From Anaerolineae bacterium UTCFX1 (GTDB lineage: Bacteria; Chloroflexota; Anaerolineae; Anaerolineales; Villigracilaceae): a DNA stretch of 64,000 nucleotides. The translations under genes were made by a program, and so were the position numbers. The stretch is from NCBI GenBank assembly GCA_002050275.1, contig MWTB01000021.1, forward strand, positions 62,001 to 126,000. Direction: 5' to 3'. The notes beneath the pieces were generated by a model. It did no database searches and was not told the origin of the DNA. It was given only the letters and a program-made list of their open reading frames with translations. Below, in pieces: positions 49,279 to 58,660 of this stretch (position 1 is its first letter; every line of letters starts with the position of its first letter).

Positions 49279-50601
49279 ATGAAAAATCACTCCCGTTCCA
49301 TTTCGGCTATTCTATGCTTATTAGCTGCCTCAATTGCTTGCCGCCTACCAGCGCAAAATACTGTTGCTTCACAAACAAGCGCGCCTCCCCTCTCAACCGC
49401 AACCGCACTCATCGCGCCGACCGACACGCCAGCGCCCACTCCTGACAATCCTTCGCTCTTGCCCAACAGCGCCCCCTCGCAGGCGCTAACAGGTTTGTCG
49501 ATCCCGCATCTTGCCGCTGGGACTTCGATAAATATTACAAATATCCACATGATTTCCGCTTCAGATGGTTGGGCGATCGGCGGTCAAGCCGCGGCTAGCG
49601 ATCATATTTTTCGCACGCAAGACGGCGGCGCAACCTGGCGCGACGTCACCCCGCCTCAACCAATGCTCGACACAGACGGCGCTCTTAACGCTTTAGGATT
49701 CTTCATGGACGCCGCCACAGCCTGGGTCGTCTATGGCGGATCCTATGGAACCGCGTTGCCAACCGACGAGGCTGTCTTTTGGCGCACATCAGACGCGGGC
49801 GCGACTTGGCAATACAGCACAGCGCCGCAACCATCGCCATCCGAAGCTTTCTCTCCTGCGCTATTCGCCTTCACAGATGCGCAACACGGCTGGCTGATGG
49901 TCGTCATCGGCGGCGGCATGATGCACCAATACGTCGCCCTCTATTCCACAAACGACAGCGGCGTAAATTGGAACATGATCTTGGATCCGTCATCAGAAGC
50001 GCCGATTCAGTCCTTTCCGAAAACCGCCATGGCATTCGCCGACGCGCAAATCGGTTGGCTAACGCGCGACGCGCAAGGCGTATCAGATACGCCGCATTTA
50101 TTCCGCACACAAGACAGCGGCATTAATTGGCGGCAAATTAATCTACCCGCGCCGTCAAACTCTTCCAATTTGTTCAATGAGTATAGCTGCGGAACGTACG
50201 CGCTTTCACTGTTCGCGCCAGACAGTGTTATCGTAGCATTGAAGTGCTTAAGTAAAGCGGATTATCAGACGCAATCGAATTTCCAGTACGCTTCCACAGA
50301 CGACGGTCAAACGTGGACAAGCCTGCCTTTGCCAAGCGATTATTCGATGAACGATGGAGACAGCCTCTATTACTTCGACGCGAACAACGGCTTTGCGTTC
50401 GGGCGCAACATTTACCGAACCTCCGATGGCGGCAAAACCTGGGCGTCTGTCAACAGAGTCAATTGGGACGGTCAATTTAATTTCGTTAATCTAATGACCG
50501 GCTGGGCGGTAGCGCGCGCCGATGCGGATATCGCGTTAGTTGTCACAAATGACGGCGGAGCGCGCTGGAGCATCGTCAAACCGACGCTAGTCGCGCCGTA
50601 G
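49279..50601 (+). CDS. YCF48-like beta-propeller lipoprotein
   Basis: A 440-residue predicted lipoprotein. The signal peptide ends near Ala-Ser-Ile-Ala-Cys, followed by a Thr/Pro/Ala-rich linker to about residue 75. The rest holds at least five BNR/YCF48-type repeats with Thr-x-Asp-Gly-Gly-x-Thr-Trp motifs (Arg-Thr-Gln-Asp-Gly-Gly-Ala-Thr-Trp, Arg-Thr-Ser-Asp-Gly-Gly-Lys-Thr-Trp and others), giving a beta-propeller. No catalytic sialidase residues are evident, so a binding or scaffolding role on the cell surface is more likely. Confidence 0.82.
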   Translation: MKNHSRSISAILCLLAASIACRLPAQNTVASQTSAPPLSTATALIAPTDTPAPTPDNPSLLPNSAPSQALTGLSIPHLAAGTSINITNIHMISASDGWAIGGQAAASDHIFRTQDGGATWRDVTPPQPMLDTDGALNALGFFMDAATAWVVYGGSYGTALPTDEAVFWRTSDAGATWQYSTAPQPSPSEAFSPALFAFTDAQHGWLMVVIGGGMMHQYVALYSTNDSGVNWNMILDPSSEAPIQSFPKTAMAFADAQIGWLTRDAQGVSDTPHLFRTQDSGINWRQINLPAPSNSSNLFNEYSCGTYALSLFAPDSVIVALKCLSKADYQTQSNFQYASTDDGQTWTSLPLPSDYSMNDGDSLYYFDANNGFAFGRNIYRTSDGGKTWASVNRVNWDGQFNFVNLMTGWAVARADADIALVVTNDGGARWSIVKPTLVAP

Positions 50602-50614
50602 TTCGCAACAAAAA

Positions 50615-50647
50615 AGCCTCCATTTGCCCGATAGACAAATGGAGGCT
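50615..50647 (-). terminator. terminator of the leftward gltX/mre transcript
   Basis: A perfect 12-bp stem (AGCCTCCATTTG with its complement) and a 9-base loop, followed on the minus strand by T6. It ends the DhaL-like gene and may also stop the convergent lipoprotein gene. Confidence 0.88.
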
Positions 50648-50662
50648 CGTTCTAACTTAATA

Positions 50663-51313
50663 TTATTTTTTCGCTGCCATCGCAGAAATTACCTGCAAGA
50701 GAGCGCTGCCCACCACTTGGCCCGATTGCTGTCGGTACGAGCTCTGCCCAAATGGCCCAGCCGCCATCAACGCGCTCAAACCCGCCTGCAAATTATCCTG
50801 TCCTTGATTTTTCGCGTTCATAAATGCCATACCGGCGTTGAGCAAGTCGCCTACGTCGAAGCCAGCGCTTTGCTGCGTTTGCTGCTGAGGCTGTTGCGCC
50901 TGCGTCACCGCGCCGAGAAGCGAGCCGAGCAGGTCCGCACCCCCGGGCTGTTTTTGCGGCGGCTGGCTTCCGCCAAGCAACGCCTGCACAAGCGTCATCG
51001 CATTATCCGCATTGAGAGATTTCTGCCCTTGCAATTCCTGGGCGGCTAACGAAAGTCCCTGCGCATATACGCGCGATGAACCGCTGGTAGCGCGTTGCGA
51101 GAGCAGTTGACTGGCATGATCTAATTGTTGCGAAGGCGTCGCGTTTTTCTTCTCCGACACCGCCTGCGTGATCAAATTGAACAACTGCACCATGTTATCG
51201 CCATGATCGCCGTTGTTCGTATCCGCCTTGTTCAATGTCTGTTGTTGCGCCGCAAGCGCTTGCGCCGCCGCGCCAAACAATGTCGTTAAGTCCATTCCTG
51301 TTTTTGAAGCCAT
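50663..51313 (-). CDS. DhaL/DAK2-like protein with Gln-rich segment
   Basis: A 216-residue helical protein. Near its start Asp-Thr-Asn-Asn-Gly-Asp-His-Gly-Asp-Asn-Met resembles the metal-binding Asp-Gly-Asp-x-Gly-x-Asn-Met loop of DAK2/DhaL phosphatase or kinase domains. The usual further ligands are not obvious. A Gln-rich stretch (about residues 118-150, Gln-Ala-Gln-Gln-Pro-Gln-Gln-Gln) links two helical parts. GGAA precedes the ATG. It is the last gene before the terminator, after gltX. Function unknown; the DhaL link is tentative. Confidence 0.55.
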   Translation of the reverse strand: MASKTGMDLTTLFGAAAQALAAQQQTLNKADTNNGDHGDNMVQLFNLITQAVSEKKNATPSQQLDHASQLLSQRATSGSSRVYAQGLSLAAQELQGQKSLNADNAMTLVQALLGGSQPPQKQPGGADLLGSLLGAVTQAQQPQQQTQQSAGFDVGDLLNAGMAFMNAKNQGQDNLQAGLSALMAAGPFGQSSYRQQSGQVVGSALLQVISAMAAKK

Positions 51314-51378
51314 GTGAAAAAATTCCTTTCAAAATTATATATAGAGTGTGCGCTGACAGTATATCAGGAAACGCCTAA

Positions 51379-52857
51379 TTATAAATGTTTCAAAATTTCA
51401 ATTGCATTTCGCAATCGCTTCAAGGATTTCTCGCGTCCTATGATCTCCATGCTCTCAAAGAGCGGCGGGCTGACCTTCTGCCCGGTCACCGCCACGCGCA
51501 ACACACCGAAGATCTGATTCGCGCCTAGCCCGGACGATTCCACATAGGCGCGCATCGGCGCTTCAACGTTTTGGTGCGATAGATCGGGCAATGCGGATAG
51601 AATCTCTATGCATTTTCGGGCAATCTCAGCCGACTGTTTCGCATCGAGGCCTTTTGCGATCAAATCCATCGGATTCGGCAACGCGTCTTCTTTGAAGAAA
51701 AAGCCGGCAAACGCCAGACAATCATCCAGTGTGACGAGACGTTCGCGAATCAGCGGCGCAATTTTAAGCAGCATTCCATCTTCAACGGGCAAGCCCGCCG
51801 CGACGAAAAACGGCTTAATGCGCGCCGCAAGATCGGCGTTCGACAACAAACGGATATGCGCTCCATTGAAATAATCCAGACGCTGAAAGTTGATCGCCGC
51901 CGGTGAAGGAGTCAAAGTGTCAACATTAAAACGCCCGATCATTTGATCGAGAGACATCACATCGTCTTCAGCGACGCCCCAGCCCATCAACGCGATCCAA
52001 TTCAACGCGCCTTCAGGCGTATATCCCAAATCTTTTAGATCATCCACAAAAATGGAATGCCCATCCTTCAATGCCTGTGCCGACTCGCGTTTGCTCATCT
52101 TGCCTTTCCCGCTCGGCTTGAGGAACACCGAAAGATGCGCCCACACAGGCTCGTTCCACCCGAAGGCGCGAACGATATTCACATGCAATGGAAAGGTCGC
52201 CAGCCATTCCGAGCCGCGCAACACATGCGTGATCTCCATTTCATGATCATCCACCATTGCGGCAAGATGGTATGTAGGAAGCCCGTCCGACTTCATGATG
52301 ATCCAATCGTCAAGATACTTATTCTCGGTAACGATATCTCCCCGCAAATGATCGCGGGCGACGGTCGCGCCTTCTTGCGGCATCTTAAATCGAATCACAT
52401 ATTTCTCTCCGCTCGCAACTCGCCTCGCTGCTTCATCGGGATCAAGCGCACGGCATAAACCGTCGTAGCGGATGCGATCCACTTTTCGCGCTTCTTGTTC
52501 TTTACGCGATCGTTCGAGTCTTTCAGGCGAGCAGAAACACGGATAAGCGCATCCTTTTTGAACCAGCTCGTTCGCGCGCTGATGATACAGTTCGCGCCTT
52601 TCTGTCTGACGATAAGGTCCGAATTTTCCGCCGCGCATCGGGCTTTCATCGGGCGCAATTCCCAGCCAGTCGAGGCTGCGCACAATCTCCTCTTCCGAGC
52701 CGGGTACGAATCGTTTTCGATCCGTATCTTCAAGACGCAAGATAAACTGCCCGCCAGTTTGCCGCGCAAGTAAATAATCAAAGAGCGCCGTGCGGGCGCT
52801 CCCCAAGTGGAATCGTCCTGTTGGCGATGGCGCCATTCGCGTGCGTGCTGGTTTCAA
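51379..52857 (-). CDS. gltX: glutamyl-tRNA synthetase
   Basis: A 492-residue class I synthetase that charges tRNA(Glu). It has Arg-Met-Ala-Pro-Ser-Pro-Thr-Gly-Arg-Phe-His-Leu-Gly-Ser (HIGH-type) at residues 6-19, Arg-Leu-Glu-Asp-Thr-Asp, and Lys-Met-Ser-Lys-Arg near residue 250, with a helical anticodon-binding C-terminus. A zinc-type Cys group appears near residue 107 in Cys-Phe-Cys-Ser. It follows rodA by 19 bases in the mre-min run. With glnS in the same window, this GluRS may be discriminating for tRNA(Glu) only. Confidence 0.94.
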   Translation of the reverse strand: MKPARTRMAPSPTGRFHLGSARTALFDYLLARQTGGQFILRLEDTDRKRFVPGSEEEIVRSLDWLGIAPDESPMRGGKFGPYRQTERRELYHQRANELVQKGCAYPCFCSPERLERSRKEQEARKVDRIRYDGLCRALDPDEAARRVASGEKYVIRFKMPQEGATVARDHLRGDIVTENKYLDDWIIMKSDGLPTYHLAAMVDDHEMEITHVLRGSEWLATFPLHVNIVRAFGWNEPVWAHLSVFLKPSGKGKMSKRESAQALKDGHSIFVDDLKDLGYTPEGALNWIALMGWGVAEDDVMSLDQMIGRFNVDTLTPSPAAINFQRLDYFNGAHIRLLSNADLAARIKPFFVAAGLPVEDGMLLKIAPLIRERLVTLDDCLAFAGFFFKEDALPNPMDLIAKGLDAKQSAEIARKCIEILSALPDLSHQNVEAPMRAYVESSGLGANQIFGVLRVAVTGQKVSPPLFESMEIIGREKSLKRLRNAIEILKHL

Positions 52858-52876
52858 ATAAAATCTCCCGATATTC

Positions 52877-54004
52877 TTAAAATTCCAACTGTCGGACCCG
52901 CATAGCGACGCTCTCTACGAGTCCGACGCTTAACATCAACGAAGTCAACCCACTCCCTCCGTAACTAAAGAAAGGCAACGGTAACCCAGAGACCGGCACA
53001 ATATTCAAGTTTACTCCAATATTGACCATGCCTTGAAAGAAAATCAGCGTTGCAACGCCATATGCAATCGTCATCCCAGCGACATCGCGCGCTTTTTGCG
53101 CCGCGCGCATACAACGCCAAGCGATGACTACGATGATTATAAGCGCCAGCGCGGCGCCAGCAAAGCCAAATTCCTCCGAAATCGCCGAAAAAATAAAGTC
53201 GGTATGGCGGACTTTGAGAAAACGCAATTGCGTCTGCGTACCGTGACCGTATCCCTGTCCAAGGGCTCCGCCGGAGCCGATCGCGATCAATGCCTGTTGA
53301 ACATTATACGTCGCGCCAAAAGTCGCGTTAGGATCGGGCAAAATAAAGTTCGCAATGCGATCTTGCTGGTATTCTTGCATGAATGGAATGCGAATGTTGT
53401 AATAGGTTAATGCCACGACGCTTGAAAACACAAGAGAGCCGATTACGCCAAAAATAAGCACATGCTTGACCTGCAGCCCATTGAACCACAACAATGCGCC
53501 TAAGATTACGCTCAGCACCACTACGTTGCTCAAATTCGGTTGAAGCAAGATCAACAAGATAATTCCAGACGCCCACGCCCCCGCGCCAATTAACCAACGT
53601 AGATCGCGCGGTCTGTCTTGCGTGAATTGAAAATAACGCGCTAAAACGAGGATGGCGACGATCTTTGCGAATTCCGTCGGTTGAAGAAACAGCACGCCGA
53701 CCTGAAACCAACGTTGCGCGCCGAACGCCGTCTGACCGAAGCCCGTCAGCGTCAACAAGGCGATAAGGATCGCAATATACATCGGACGGTGGAGAGCCAT
53801 CCAGTAGCGATAGTCAATCGCTCCGACGATAAAGATCAATACAATGCCTGCCAACGCAAAGTAGATTTGCCGATTAACCAGCGGGAGTAAAACCTCGTTG
53901 CCCGCCACCGCGGAACGAATCATCGTCGTGCCGAAAGCCACGGCAAACACAACCGCGCCCAGCAACCAGAAGTCGAAGTATCGCCATGAAATGTTGCGTA
54001 ACAT
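52877..54004 (-). CDS. rodA: rod-shape glycosyltransferase RodA (SEDS family)
   Basis: A 375-residue SEDS protein with about ten membrane helices, the peptidoglycan polymerase of the elongation machinery. Family hallmarks are Gln-Pro-Thr-Glu-Phe-Ala-Lys, Leu-Leu-Gln-Pro-Asn-Leu-Ser, His-Thr-Asp-Phe-Ile-Phe-Ser-Ala-Ile-Ser-Glu-Glu-Phe-Gly, and Pro-Leu-Pro-Phe-Phe-Ser-Tyr-Gly-Gly-Ser. It works with PBP2, encoded four genes upstream. The order mreBCD-pbp2-minCDE-rodA places it in one leftward transcript. Confidence 0.95.
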   Translation of the reverse strand: MLRNISWRYFDFWLLGAVVFAVAFGTTMIRSAVAGNEVLLPLVNRQIYFALAGIVLIFIVGAIDYRYWMALHRPMYIAILIALLTLTGFGQTAFGAQRWFQVGVLFLQPTEFAKIVAILVLARYFQFTQDRPRDLRWLIGAGAWASGIILLILLQPNLSNVVVLSVILGALLWFNGLQVKHVLIFGVIGSLVFSSVVALTYYNIRIPFMQEYQQDRIANFILPDPNATFGATYNVQQALIAIGSGGALGQGYGHGTQTQLRFLKVRHTDFIFSAISEEFGFAGAALALIIIVVIAWRCMRAAQKARDVAGMTIAYGVATLIFFQGMVNIGVNLNIVPVSGLPLPFFSYGGSGLTSLMLSVGLVESVAMRVRQLEF

Positions 54005-54055
54005 ACGTGGGAATCTTGCGAAGCGCGCCCGCTCTACACGCTCAAAAACAATAAA

Positions 54056-54328
54056 CTACCTTGTCTTGCGCGTCTTCTTCCGTCGCGTAGACTTTAACGG
54101 AATATCCGCCACCAGTCGTTGCGAGCGTCCATCGTGTTCGACGCCGATCTGTATGGCTTGCTCATCCACCTCAACATGACGACTAATGACAGCAATAAGA
54201 TCGTCTCGAAGCGAATCGAACTCCGCCGGGGTCAAGTCGGTGCGATCGTGCACCAGCACAAGCTGCAAGCGTTCTTTGGCGCTGTTGGCGCTGGCTTTAT
54301 TTCCAAACAAGCGATCAAAGAGGTTCAT
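54056..54328 (-). CDS. minE: cell division topological specificity factor MinE
   Basis: A 90-residue MinE, which stimulates MinD ATPase and restricts MinCD to places away from the division site. The N-terminal amphipathic start Met-Asn-Leu-Phe-Asp-Arg-Leu-Phe-Gly and the MinD-contact segment Ala-Lys-Glu-Arg-Leu-Gln-Leu-Val-Leu-Val-His-Asp-Arg are canonical. The C-terminus is very basic (Arg-Arg-Lys-Lys-Thr-Arg-Lys). It begins 1 base after the minD stop. Confidence 0.93.
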   Translation of the reverse strand: MNLFDRLFGNKASANSAKERLQLVLVHDRTDLTPAEFDSLRDDLIAVISRHVEVDEQAIQIGVEHDGRSQRLVADIPLKSTRRKKTRKTR

Positions 54329-54329
54329 A

Positions 54330-55127
54330 TTACTTCCTCCCCGTCAAACGCTGCAAACGATTCCACAAGCCGCTTTGCGCATCAAGGTCAAGGAAGGGAA
54401 CAGTCTCTCCTCGCAGGCGTTTAGCGATATTGCGGAACGCCTGCCCCGCCCTGCTCTTCGGTTCATACGCCACTGGCGCGCCGCGATTCGAAGCGATGAT
54501 CACATTCTCATCTTCAGGCACAATGCCGATCAATTCAATCGCGAGCAAATCAAGCACATCTTCGGGCGAAAGCATATCTTTGCTTTTGACTAACGCCGGG
54601 TTTAATCGGTTGAGGATCAACGCCGCGGGTCCCTTTTCTTCCGATTCGAGAATGCCGATGACGCGATCTGCGTCGCGCACTGCGCTGATTTCTGGGTTGG
54701 TCACCACAAGCACGCGATCCGCCCCCGCGATCGCATTGCGGAATCCGCGCTCAATGCCAGCCGGCGAATCGATCAACACGAAATCGCACTCCGAGCGCAA
54801 ATCTTTTACCAAGCGGATCATTTCGCTGGCAGAGATCGCATTTTTATCGCGCGTTTGCGCGGCGGGGATTAAATACAACTCAGGGAGTTTCTTATCGCGA
54901 ATCATTGCTTGCTTTAAGCGACAGCGTCCTTCAATCACATCAACGATGTCGTACACGATTCGATTCTCGAGCCCCAAGATAACATCGAGATTTCGCAAGC
55001 CAATATCGCCGTCAATGCAAACGACTTTTGAGCCTTCCAACGCAAGCGCAACGGCAAGATTAGCGACGGCGGTCGTCTTTCCAACTCCGCCTTTCCCCGA
55101 TGTAATTGTGATAACTTTAGCGGTCAT
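54330..55127 (-). CDS. minD: septum-site determining ATPase MinD
   Basis: A 265-residue deviant Walker ATPase with Ser-Gly-Lys-Gly-Gly-Val-Gly-Lys-Thr-Thr at residues 9-18. Further motifs are Cys-Ile-Asp-Gly-Asp-Ile-Gly-Leu-Arg-Asn-Leu-Asp and Leu-Ile-Asp-Ser-Pro-Ala-Gly-Ile. MinD binds the membrane and recruits MinC and MinE. The usual C-terminal membrane helix is weakly marked by Leu-Trp-Asn-Arg-Leu-Gln-Arg-Leu. It lies between minC and minE with short gaps. Confidence 0.96.
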   Translation of the reverse strand: MTAKVITITSGKGGVGKTTAVANLAVALALEGSKVVCIDGDIGLRNLDVILGLENRIVYDIVDVIEGRCRLKQAMIRDKKLPELYLIPAAQTRDKNAISASEMIRLVKDLRSECDFVLIDSPAGIERGFRNAIAGADRVLVVTNPEISAVRDADRVIGILESEEKGPAALILNRLNPALVKSKDMLSPEDVLDLLAIELIGIVPEDENVIIASNRGAPVAYEPKSRAGQAFRNIAKRLRGETVPFLDLDAQSGLWNRLQRLTGRK

Positions 55128-55146
55128 TCAATAGTCCTGATATAGA

Positions 55147-55836
55147 TTAGCGGTCAGGAGACCAGATCTCAAACTGTAATTTTCCGTGTTCGTTAATGCG
55201 CGCCGTCTCAGGGTTGGACGTTCGCTGCGGGTCAAGCGAGAGTGTTGTCGTCTCGCCGGCAATTTGCAACCGCGTGGGCAATAGATCAAGCGCGCAAACG
55301 ACGGCTGTTATATCGCCGTTCGAGCCGGCGTGAACCGCTCCGCGCAATTTGCCCCAGACAAGGACATTTCCCTCCGCAACGATCTCTGCGCCCGGGTTGA
55401 CGTCGCCTAAAACGATCACATGCCCCGAAAATTCGACTCGCGTGCCTGAGCGCAACGTCCGATTTAAGAGTAGCGCAGTTTCTTCGCCTAGGTCTTCCAC
55501 GCGAACTTGCCGTATTTCTTCAGGTCGCGGCTTCGAGATCCGCGTGGCAAGCCCCAGTAGTTGCGCTGTCTGCTCGGTGGTCGGCGATTCACCGATCACC
55601 GCCCAGAGGAAGATATTGCGCTCAGACAGTTGGTCGCGCAGTTCCACTAACTCATTAACGTGTAGGATTTGCGAAGCAACTTCGAGTGCAAGGCGCGCGC
55701 CATGAAAGAAGGCTGGGTTGTCGTCCACCTGAGCAAGCAAGGCGGCACGCTGTTCTTCCCACGAAGCGTCGTCGAGCGAAGCCAGCAAGCCGTCGCGCAA
55801 ACCTTTAATCTGAACTAACGCTCTTGTCTCTTCCAT
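55147..55836 (-). CDS. minC: septum-site determining protein MinC
   Basis: A 229-residue MinC, the FtsZ-ring inhibitor recruited by MinD. The C-terminal beta-helix domain is clear (Arg-Ser-Gly-Thr-Arg-Val-Glu-Phe-Ser-Gly-His-Val-Ile-Val-Leu-Gly-Asp-Val-Asn-Pro-Gly, near residues 130-150, then Gly-Lys-Leu-Arg-Gly-Ala-Val-His-Ala-Gly). The N-terminal domain is more divergent. It starts the minCDE block, 44 bases after pbp2. Confidence 0.9.
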   Translation of the reverse strand: MEETRALVQIKGLRDGLLASLDDASWEEQRAALLAQVDDNPAFFHGARLALEVASQILHVNELVELRDQLSERNIFLWAVIGESPTTEQTAQLLGLATRISKPRPEEIRQVRVEDLGEETALLLNRTLRSGTRVEFSGHVIVLGDVNPGAEIVAEGNVLVWGKLRGAVHAGSNGDITAVVCALDLLPTRLQIAGETTTLSLDPQRTSNPETARINEHGKLQFEIWSPDR

Positions 55837-55880
55837 GCATACAACTGGCGCGATTATAGCATGAAGTTCTCAGCGACTCT

Positions 55881-58157
55881 CTATTCGCCGCCCTGCGCTA
55901 AATCAATAGCTTTTAGTTCAAAGTACGCCTGCATCACGCGCGCCACGATCGGAGCGGCAACAGAACCGCCTTCGCCGCCGTTATAAGCAAAAGCCAGCAC
56001 GGCGATCTCCGGGTCTTCAAAGGGCGCGTACGCCAGCGTCCATGCGTGCGTGGGCCATTTGCCAAAATCGCACTTTAGCAAGGCGCGCGCCACATCGTCG
56101 CAGTATTCGGCTGTGCCAGTCTTGCCGGCCGCCGCCACCGGCAACGGAAAGAGTTCGTTAAAAACTCTATACAATGTGCCCAGCGGATTCGAGGTCACAG
56201 CCAGCCGCGTGCCATTCCGCACTGCCTCGATCGAAGACGGCTGAATCGTCTTGACGTTGCCGGTCAGGTCGCAATAGCCTGCATCGCAACTCCATTCTCG
56301 AATCAACGGTTCGACGGTCGCGTCCCATTTCATCGTAGGCGTGAACGGCGATATCTGATAACTGTCTGGCGGCGGCAAAGAATAGGTTTCAGTCTCATCA
56401 GCCAGATTGACCCAAATGCGCCCCATTCTTCCGTCTTCGCCGGCTAGATCGTAAGCTCTATACAGGCTGAATGTATTCGGATCGAACCAGACGGGAATAA
56501 CGCGTCCTTCGTCGTCTTGTATTTCACGAATTACGGTCGGTTGCATTAATTTCCCATAATTAGCGACCATCGCTCCAGACATCAACACCTGCAAGGGAGT
56601 GCTGAGCACATAGCCCTGCCCCACGCTGGCAATATACGTGTCGCCGGTAGACCAATTCTCTCCTGTGCTAATCCGTTTCCATTGCGGAGAAGGCACCAAG
56701 CCGTCTTCCTCGCCCGGAAGTTGAATACCGGAACGCGCTCCGTACCCAAGCGCGCGCGCATATTCGCCCAAGCGGAAGATGCCCAGTCCTTCGACGATTT
56801 CATCTTTATAGCCGCCGCCCAATTTGTAAAAGCATACGTTGCTCGAATAGGCGATACAGTGCAAAAAATCCAGCGAGCCGAAGCCGGCTTCATTGATAAC
56901 GCCATCGCGTTCGTACACCCAATCTACAAATGGACGCATATTTCGCCCTTCGATGCACGGATCGTTTGGCGAGAACTGCTCGCACAGCAACAGACGTCCG
57001 GGCGTCTGCACAATTTGGCCCAGCTTGATCACGCCTTCGTTGATCGCGCCGGTTGCCGTCGAAAGTTTAAATGTCGAACCGGGCTCCAACTCCGCCGAGA
57101 TCGCGTTGTTCATAAGCGGATGGCGCGGGTCTTGCGCCAACTGATCGTAGTAATAACTAGGGATAAGGCGGGCGAAACGGTTATTTTCATACGACGGGTA
57201 AGAGACCATCGCCAGCACTTCGCCCGTCTTAGGATTCATAGCGATCACAACCCCGCTCGAAATACGAAGTTCATTAAACCAATCGTTCCAAATATCAATC
57301 TCGTCCTTAAGCGTGGCTTCAGTCACTTGTTGCAGTCGCGTATCTATCGTGGTTACGACGTTAAGTCCCGAACGAGGTTCAAGCGGCGGCTCAAGGTTGC
57401 GCAACTCTTCGCCCGCCACATCCACTTGAACGACGCGCAAACCATTGCGCCCCATCAAAACATCGTCCATCGAAGTTTCGATGCCGGCATAGCCGATCTT
57501 ATCGCGGTTAGCGATATATCCCTTCTCCTCATACACATCTTTCAGCGAAGCGGGGATCGGACCCAGAAAACCGACAACATTCGCCGTCAGCGAGCCAGTG
57601 GGATAGTCGCGCACCGGCTCGATCTCCACCGCCACGCCTGGCCAATCCGCCGATCGCTCGCGAATTGCGCGCGCCAGTTCCGCGTCAATGTTACAAACGA
57701 TCTTCACCGGAGTAAACGGAGCCAGCGAATCGCCAAGCGCAACCATATCTGCGATGCTCGGGCCGGGCGCGCAAGCCGCAAATAGTTTCGCATTTTCAAG
57801 CGACTCTTCAGTTACCGGTCCGCCGGCGGGTGTCCCGGTCAATTGCGAGATCTCGCGGTAGATATGCTGAATATCAGCATCGTCATCCGGCAGATATGCG
57901 GGCGTGATCACGATGTTGTACGATGCAATATTACGCGCCAAAATGTATCCATTGCGATCGTAGATAATTCCGCGCGGCGCAGGCTCGCTAATCTCGGATC
58001 GGTAGTTCTCTACCGCCTGCGCGACCCAACTCGGGCTTTCGACAAGCTGCAGAGAGCCCAAGCGGAACAGCATACTACCAGCCACAGCGACAACTACGAC
58101 ATAGACCAGCCATGTACGCCATCGCCCTGTTTGATGTTTCTGATTTGGAACGCTCAT
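55881..58157 (-). CDS. mrdA: penicillin-binding protein 2
   Basis: A 758-residue class B penicillin-binding protein, the transpeptidase of the elongation complex. It has an N-terminal membrane helix (about residues 13-33), a pedestal domain and a transpeptidase domain. Active-site motifs are Gly-Ser-Thr-Phe-Lys (SxxK), Tyr-Ser-Ser-Asn-Val (SxN) and Gly-Lys-Thr-Gly-Thr. It is longer than the E. coli protein (about 630) because of extra segments, including an Asp/Thr-rich stretch of about 80 residues before the KTG motif. It overlaps the mreD stop by 4 bases. Confidence 0.95.
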   Translation of the reverse strand: MSVPNQKHQTGRWRTWLVYVVVVAVAGSMLFRLGSLQLVESPSWVAQAVENYRSEISEPAPRGIIYDRNGYILARNIASYNIVITPAYLPDDDADIQHIYREISQLTGTPAGGPVTEESLENAKLFAACAPGPSIADMVALGDSLAPFTPVKIVCNIDAELARAIRERSADWPGVAVEIEPVRDYPTGSLTANVVGFLGPIPASLKDVYEEKGYIANRDKIGYAGIETSMDDVLMGRNGLRVVQVDVAGEELRNLEPPLEPRSGLNVVTTIDTRLQQVTEATLKDEIDIWNDWFNELRISSGVVIAMNPKTGEVLAMVSYPSYENNRFARLIPSYYYDQLAQDPRHPLMNNAISAELEPGSTFKLSTATGAINEGVIKLGQIVQTPGRLLLCEQFSPNDPCIEGRNMRPFVDWVYERDGVINEAGFGSLDFLHCIAYSSNVCFYKLGGGYKDEIVEGLGIFRLGEYARALGYGARSGIQLPGEEDGLVPSPQWKRISTGENWSTGDTYIASVGQGYVLSTPLQVLMSGAMVANYGKLMQPTVIREIQDDEGRVIPVWFDPNTFSLYRAYDLAGEDGRMGRIWVNLADETETYSLPPPDSYQISPFTPTMKWDATVEPLIREWSCDAGYCDLTGNVKTIQPSSIEAVRNGTRLAVTSNPLGTLYRVFNELFPLPVAAAGKTGTAEYCDDVARALLKCDFGKWPTHAWTLAYAPFEDPEIAVLAFAYNGGEGGSVAAPIVARVMQAYFELKAIDLAQGGE

Positions 58158-58654
58158 TCAGACTCCAACGGCGGATACACCCAGCGCGCCAGATCGCGCA
58201 TCATAGTAAAAACTGGAATAGCGAGAAGAGAGTTCAACAACATACTCGGCAGCGTAATCCATCCTAAAGCGTTAGAAATCTCCAGAGAAGCGCCTAGGAT
58301 TTTTAATGCGCCTAATGAAATTGCATGAAAGAACGCCGTTCCGATTAAACATACCGACAACATCGCAAGCAATGGAATCTGCCAGACACGCGCCTGAAGC
58401 CCGCGCGCAAGCAGTGCAATGAAGAGATAACCGACCACAGGAACGAAAAAGGGAAGCGCCGAGACAAACCCGACCAGCAACCCGAACGCCAGCGCCCAGT
58501 GCCACGCCGTCTCCACGCCATCCTGCAAAGTCCATGCCGCCAGAACGACCAACGACAAATCGGCCGAGCCAGCCAGCAACGGCAACCGGCTCACAATAGC
58601 AGACTGCAATATTACAGTCAAAATAATGATCGGGATCGCGACAAGATTACGCAT
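58154..58654 (-). CDS. mreD: rod shape-determining protein MreD
   Basis: A 166-residue membrane protein with five to six helices. The fit to MreD rests on size, hydrophobic pattern and position between mreC and pbp2. It helps link cytoplasmic MreB to the external synthesis machinery. Its stop overlaps the pbp2 start. Confidence 0.85.
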   Translation of the reverse strand: MRNLVAIPIIILTVILQSAIVSRLPLLAGSADLSLVVLAAWTLQDGVETAWHWALAFGLLVGFVSALPFFVPVVGYLFIALLARGLQARVWQIPLLAMLSVCLIGTAFFHAISLGALKILGASLEISNALGWITLPSMLLNSLLAIPVFTMMRDLARWVYPPLESE

Positions 58655-58660
58655 TTTGAA

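Noticed and set aside
56682-57785. 367-codon plus-strand frame opposite pbp2
   Set aside because: Arg/His-rich shadow of the sense gene with no recognisable motif or start signal.
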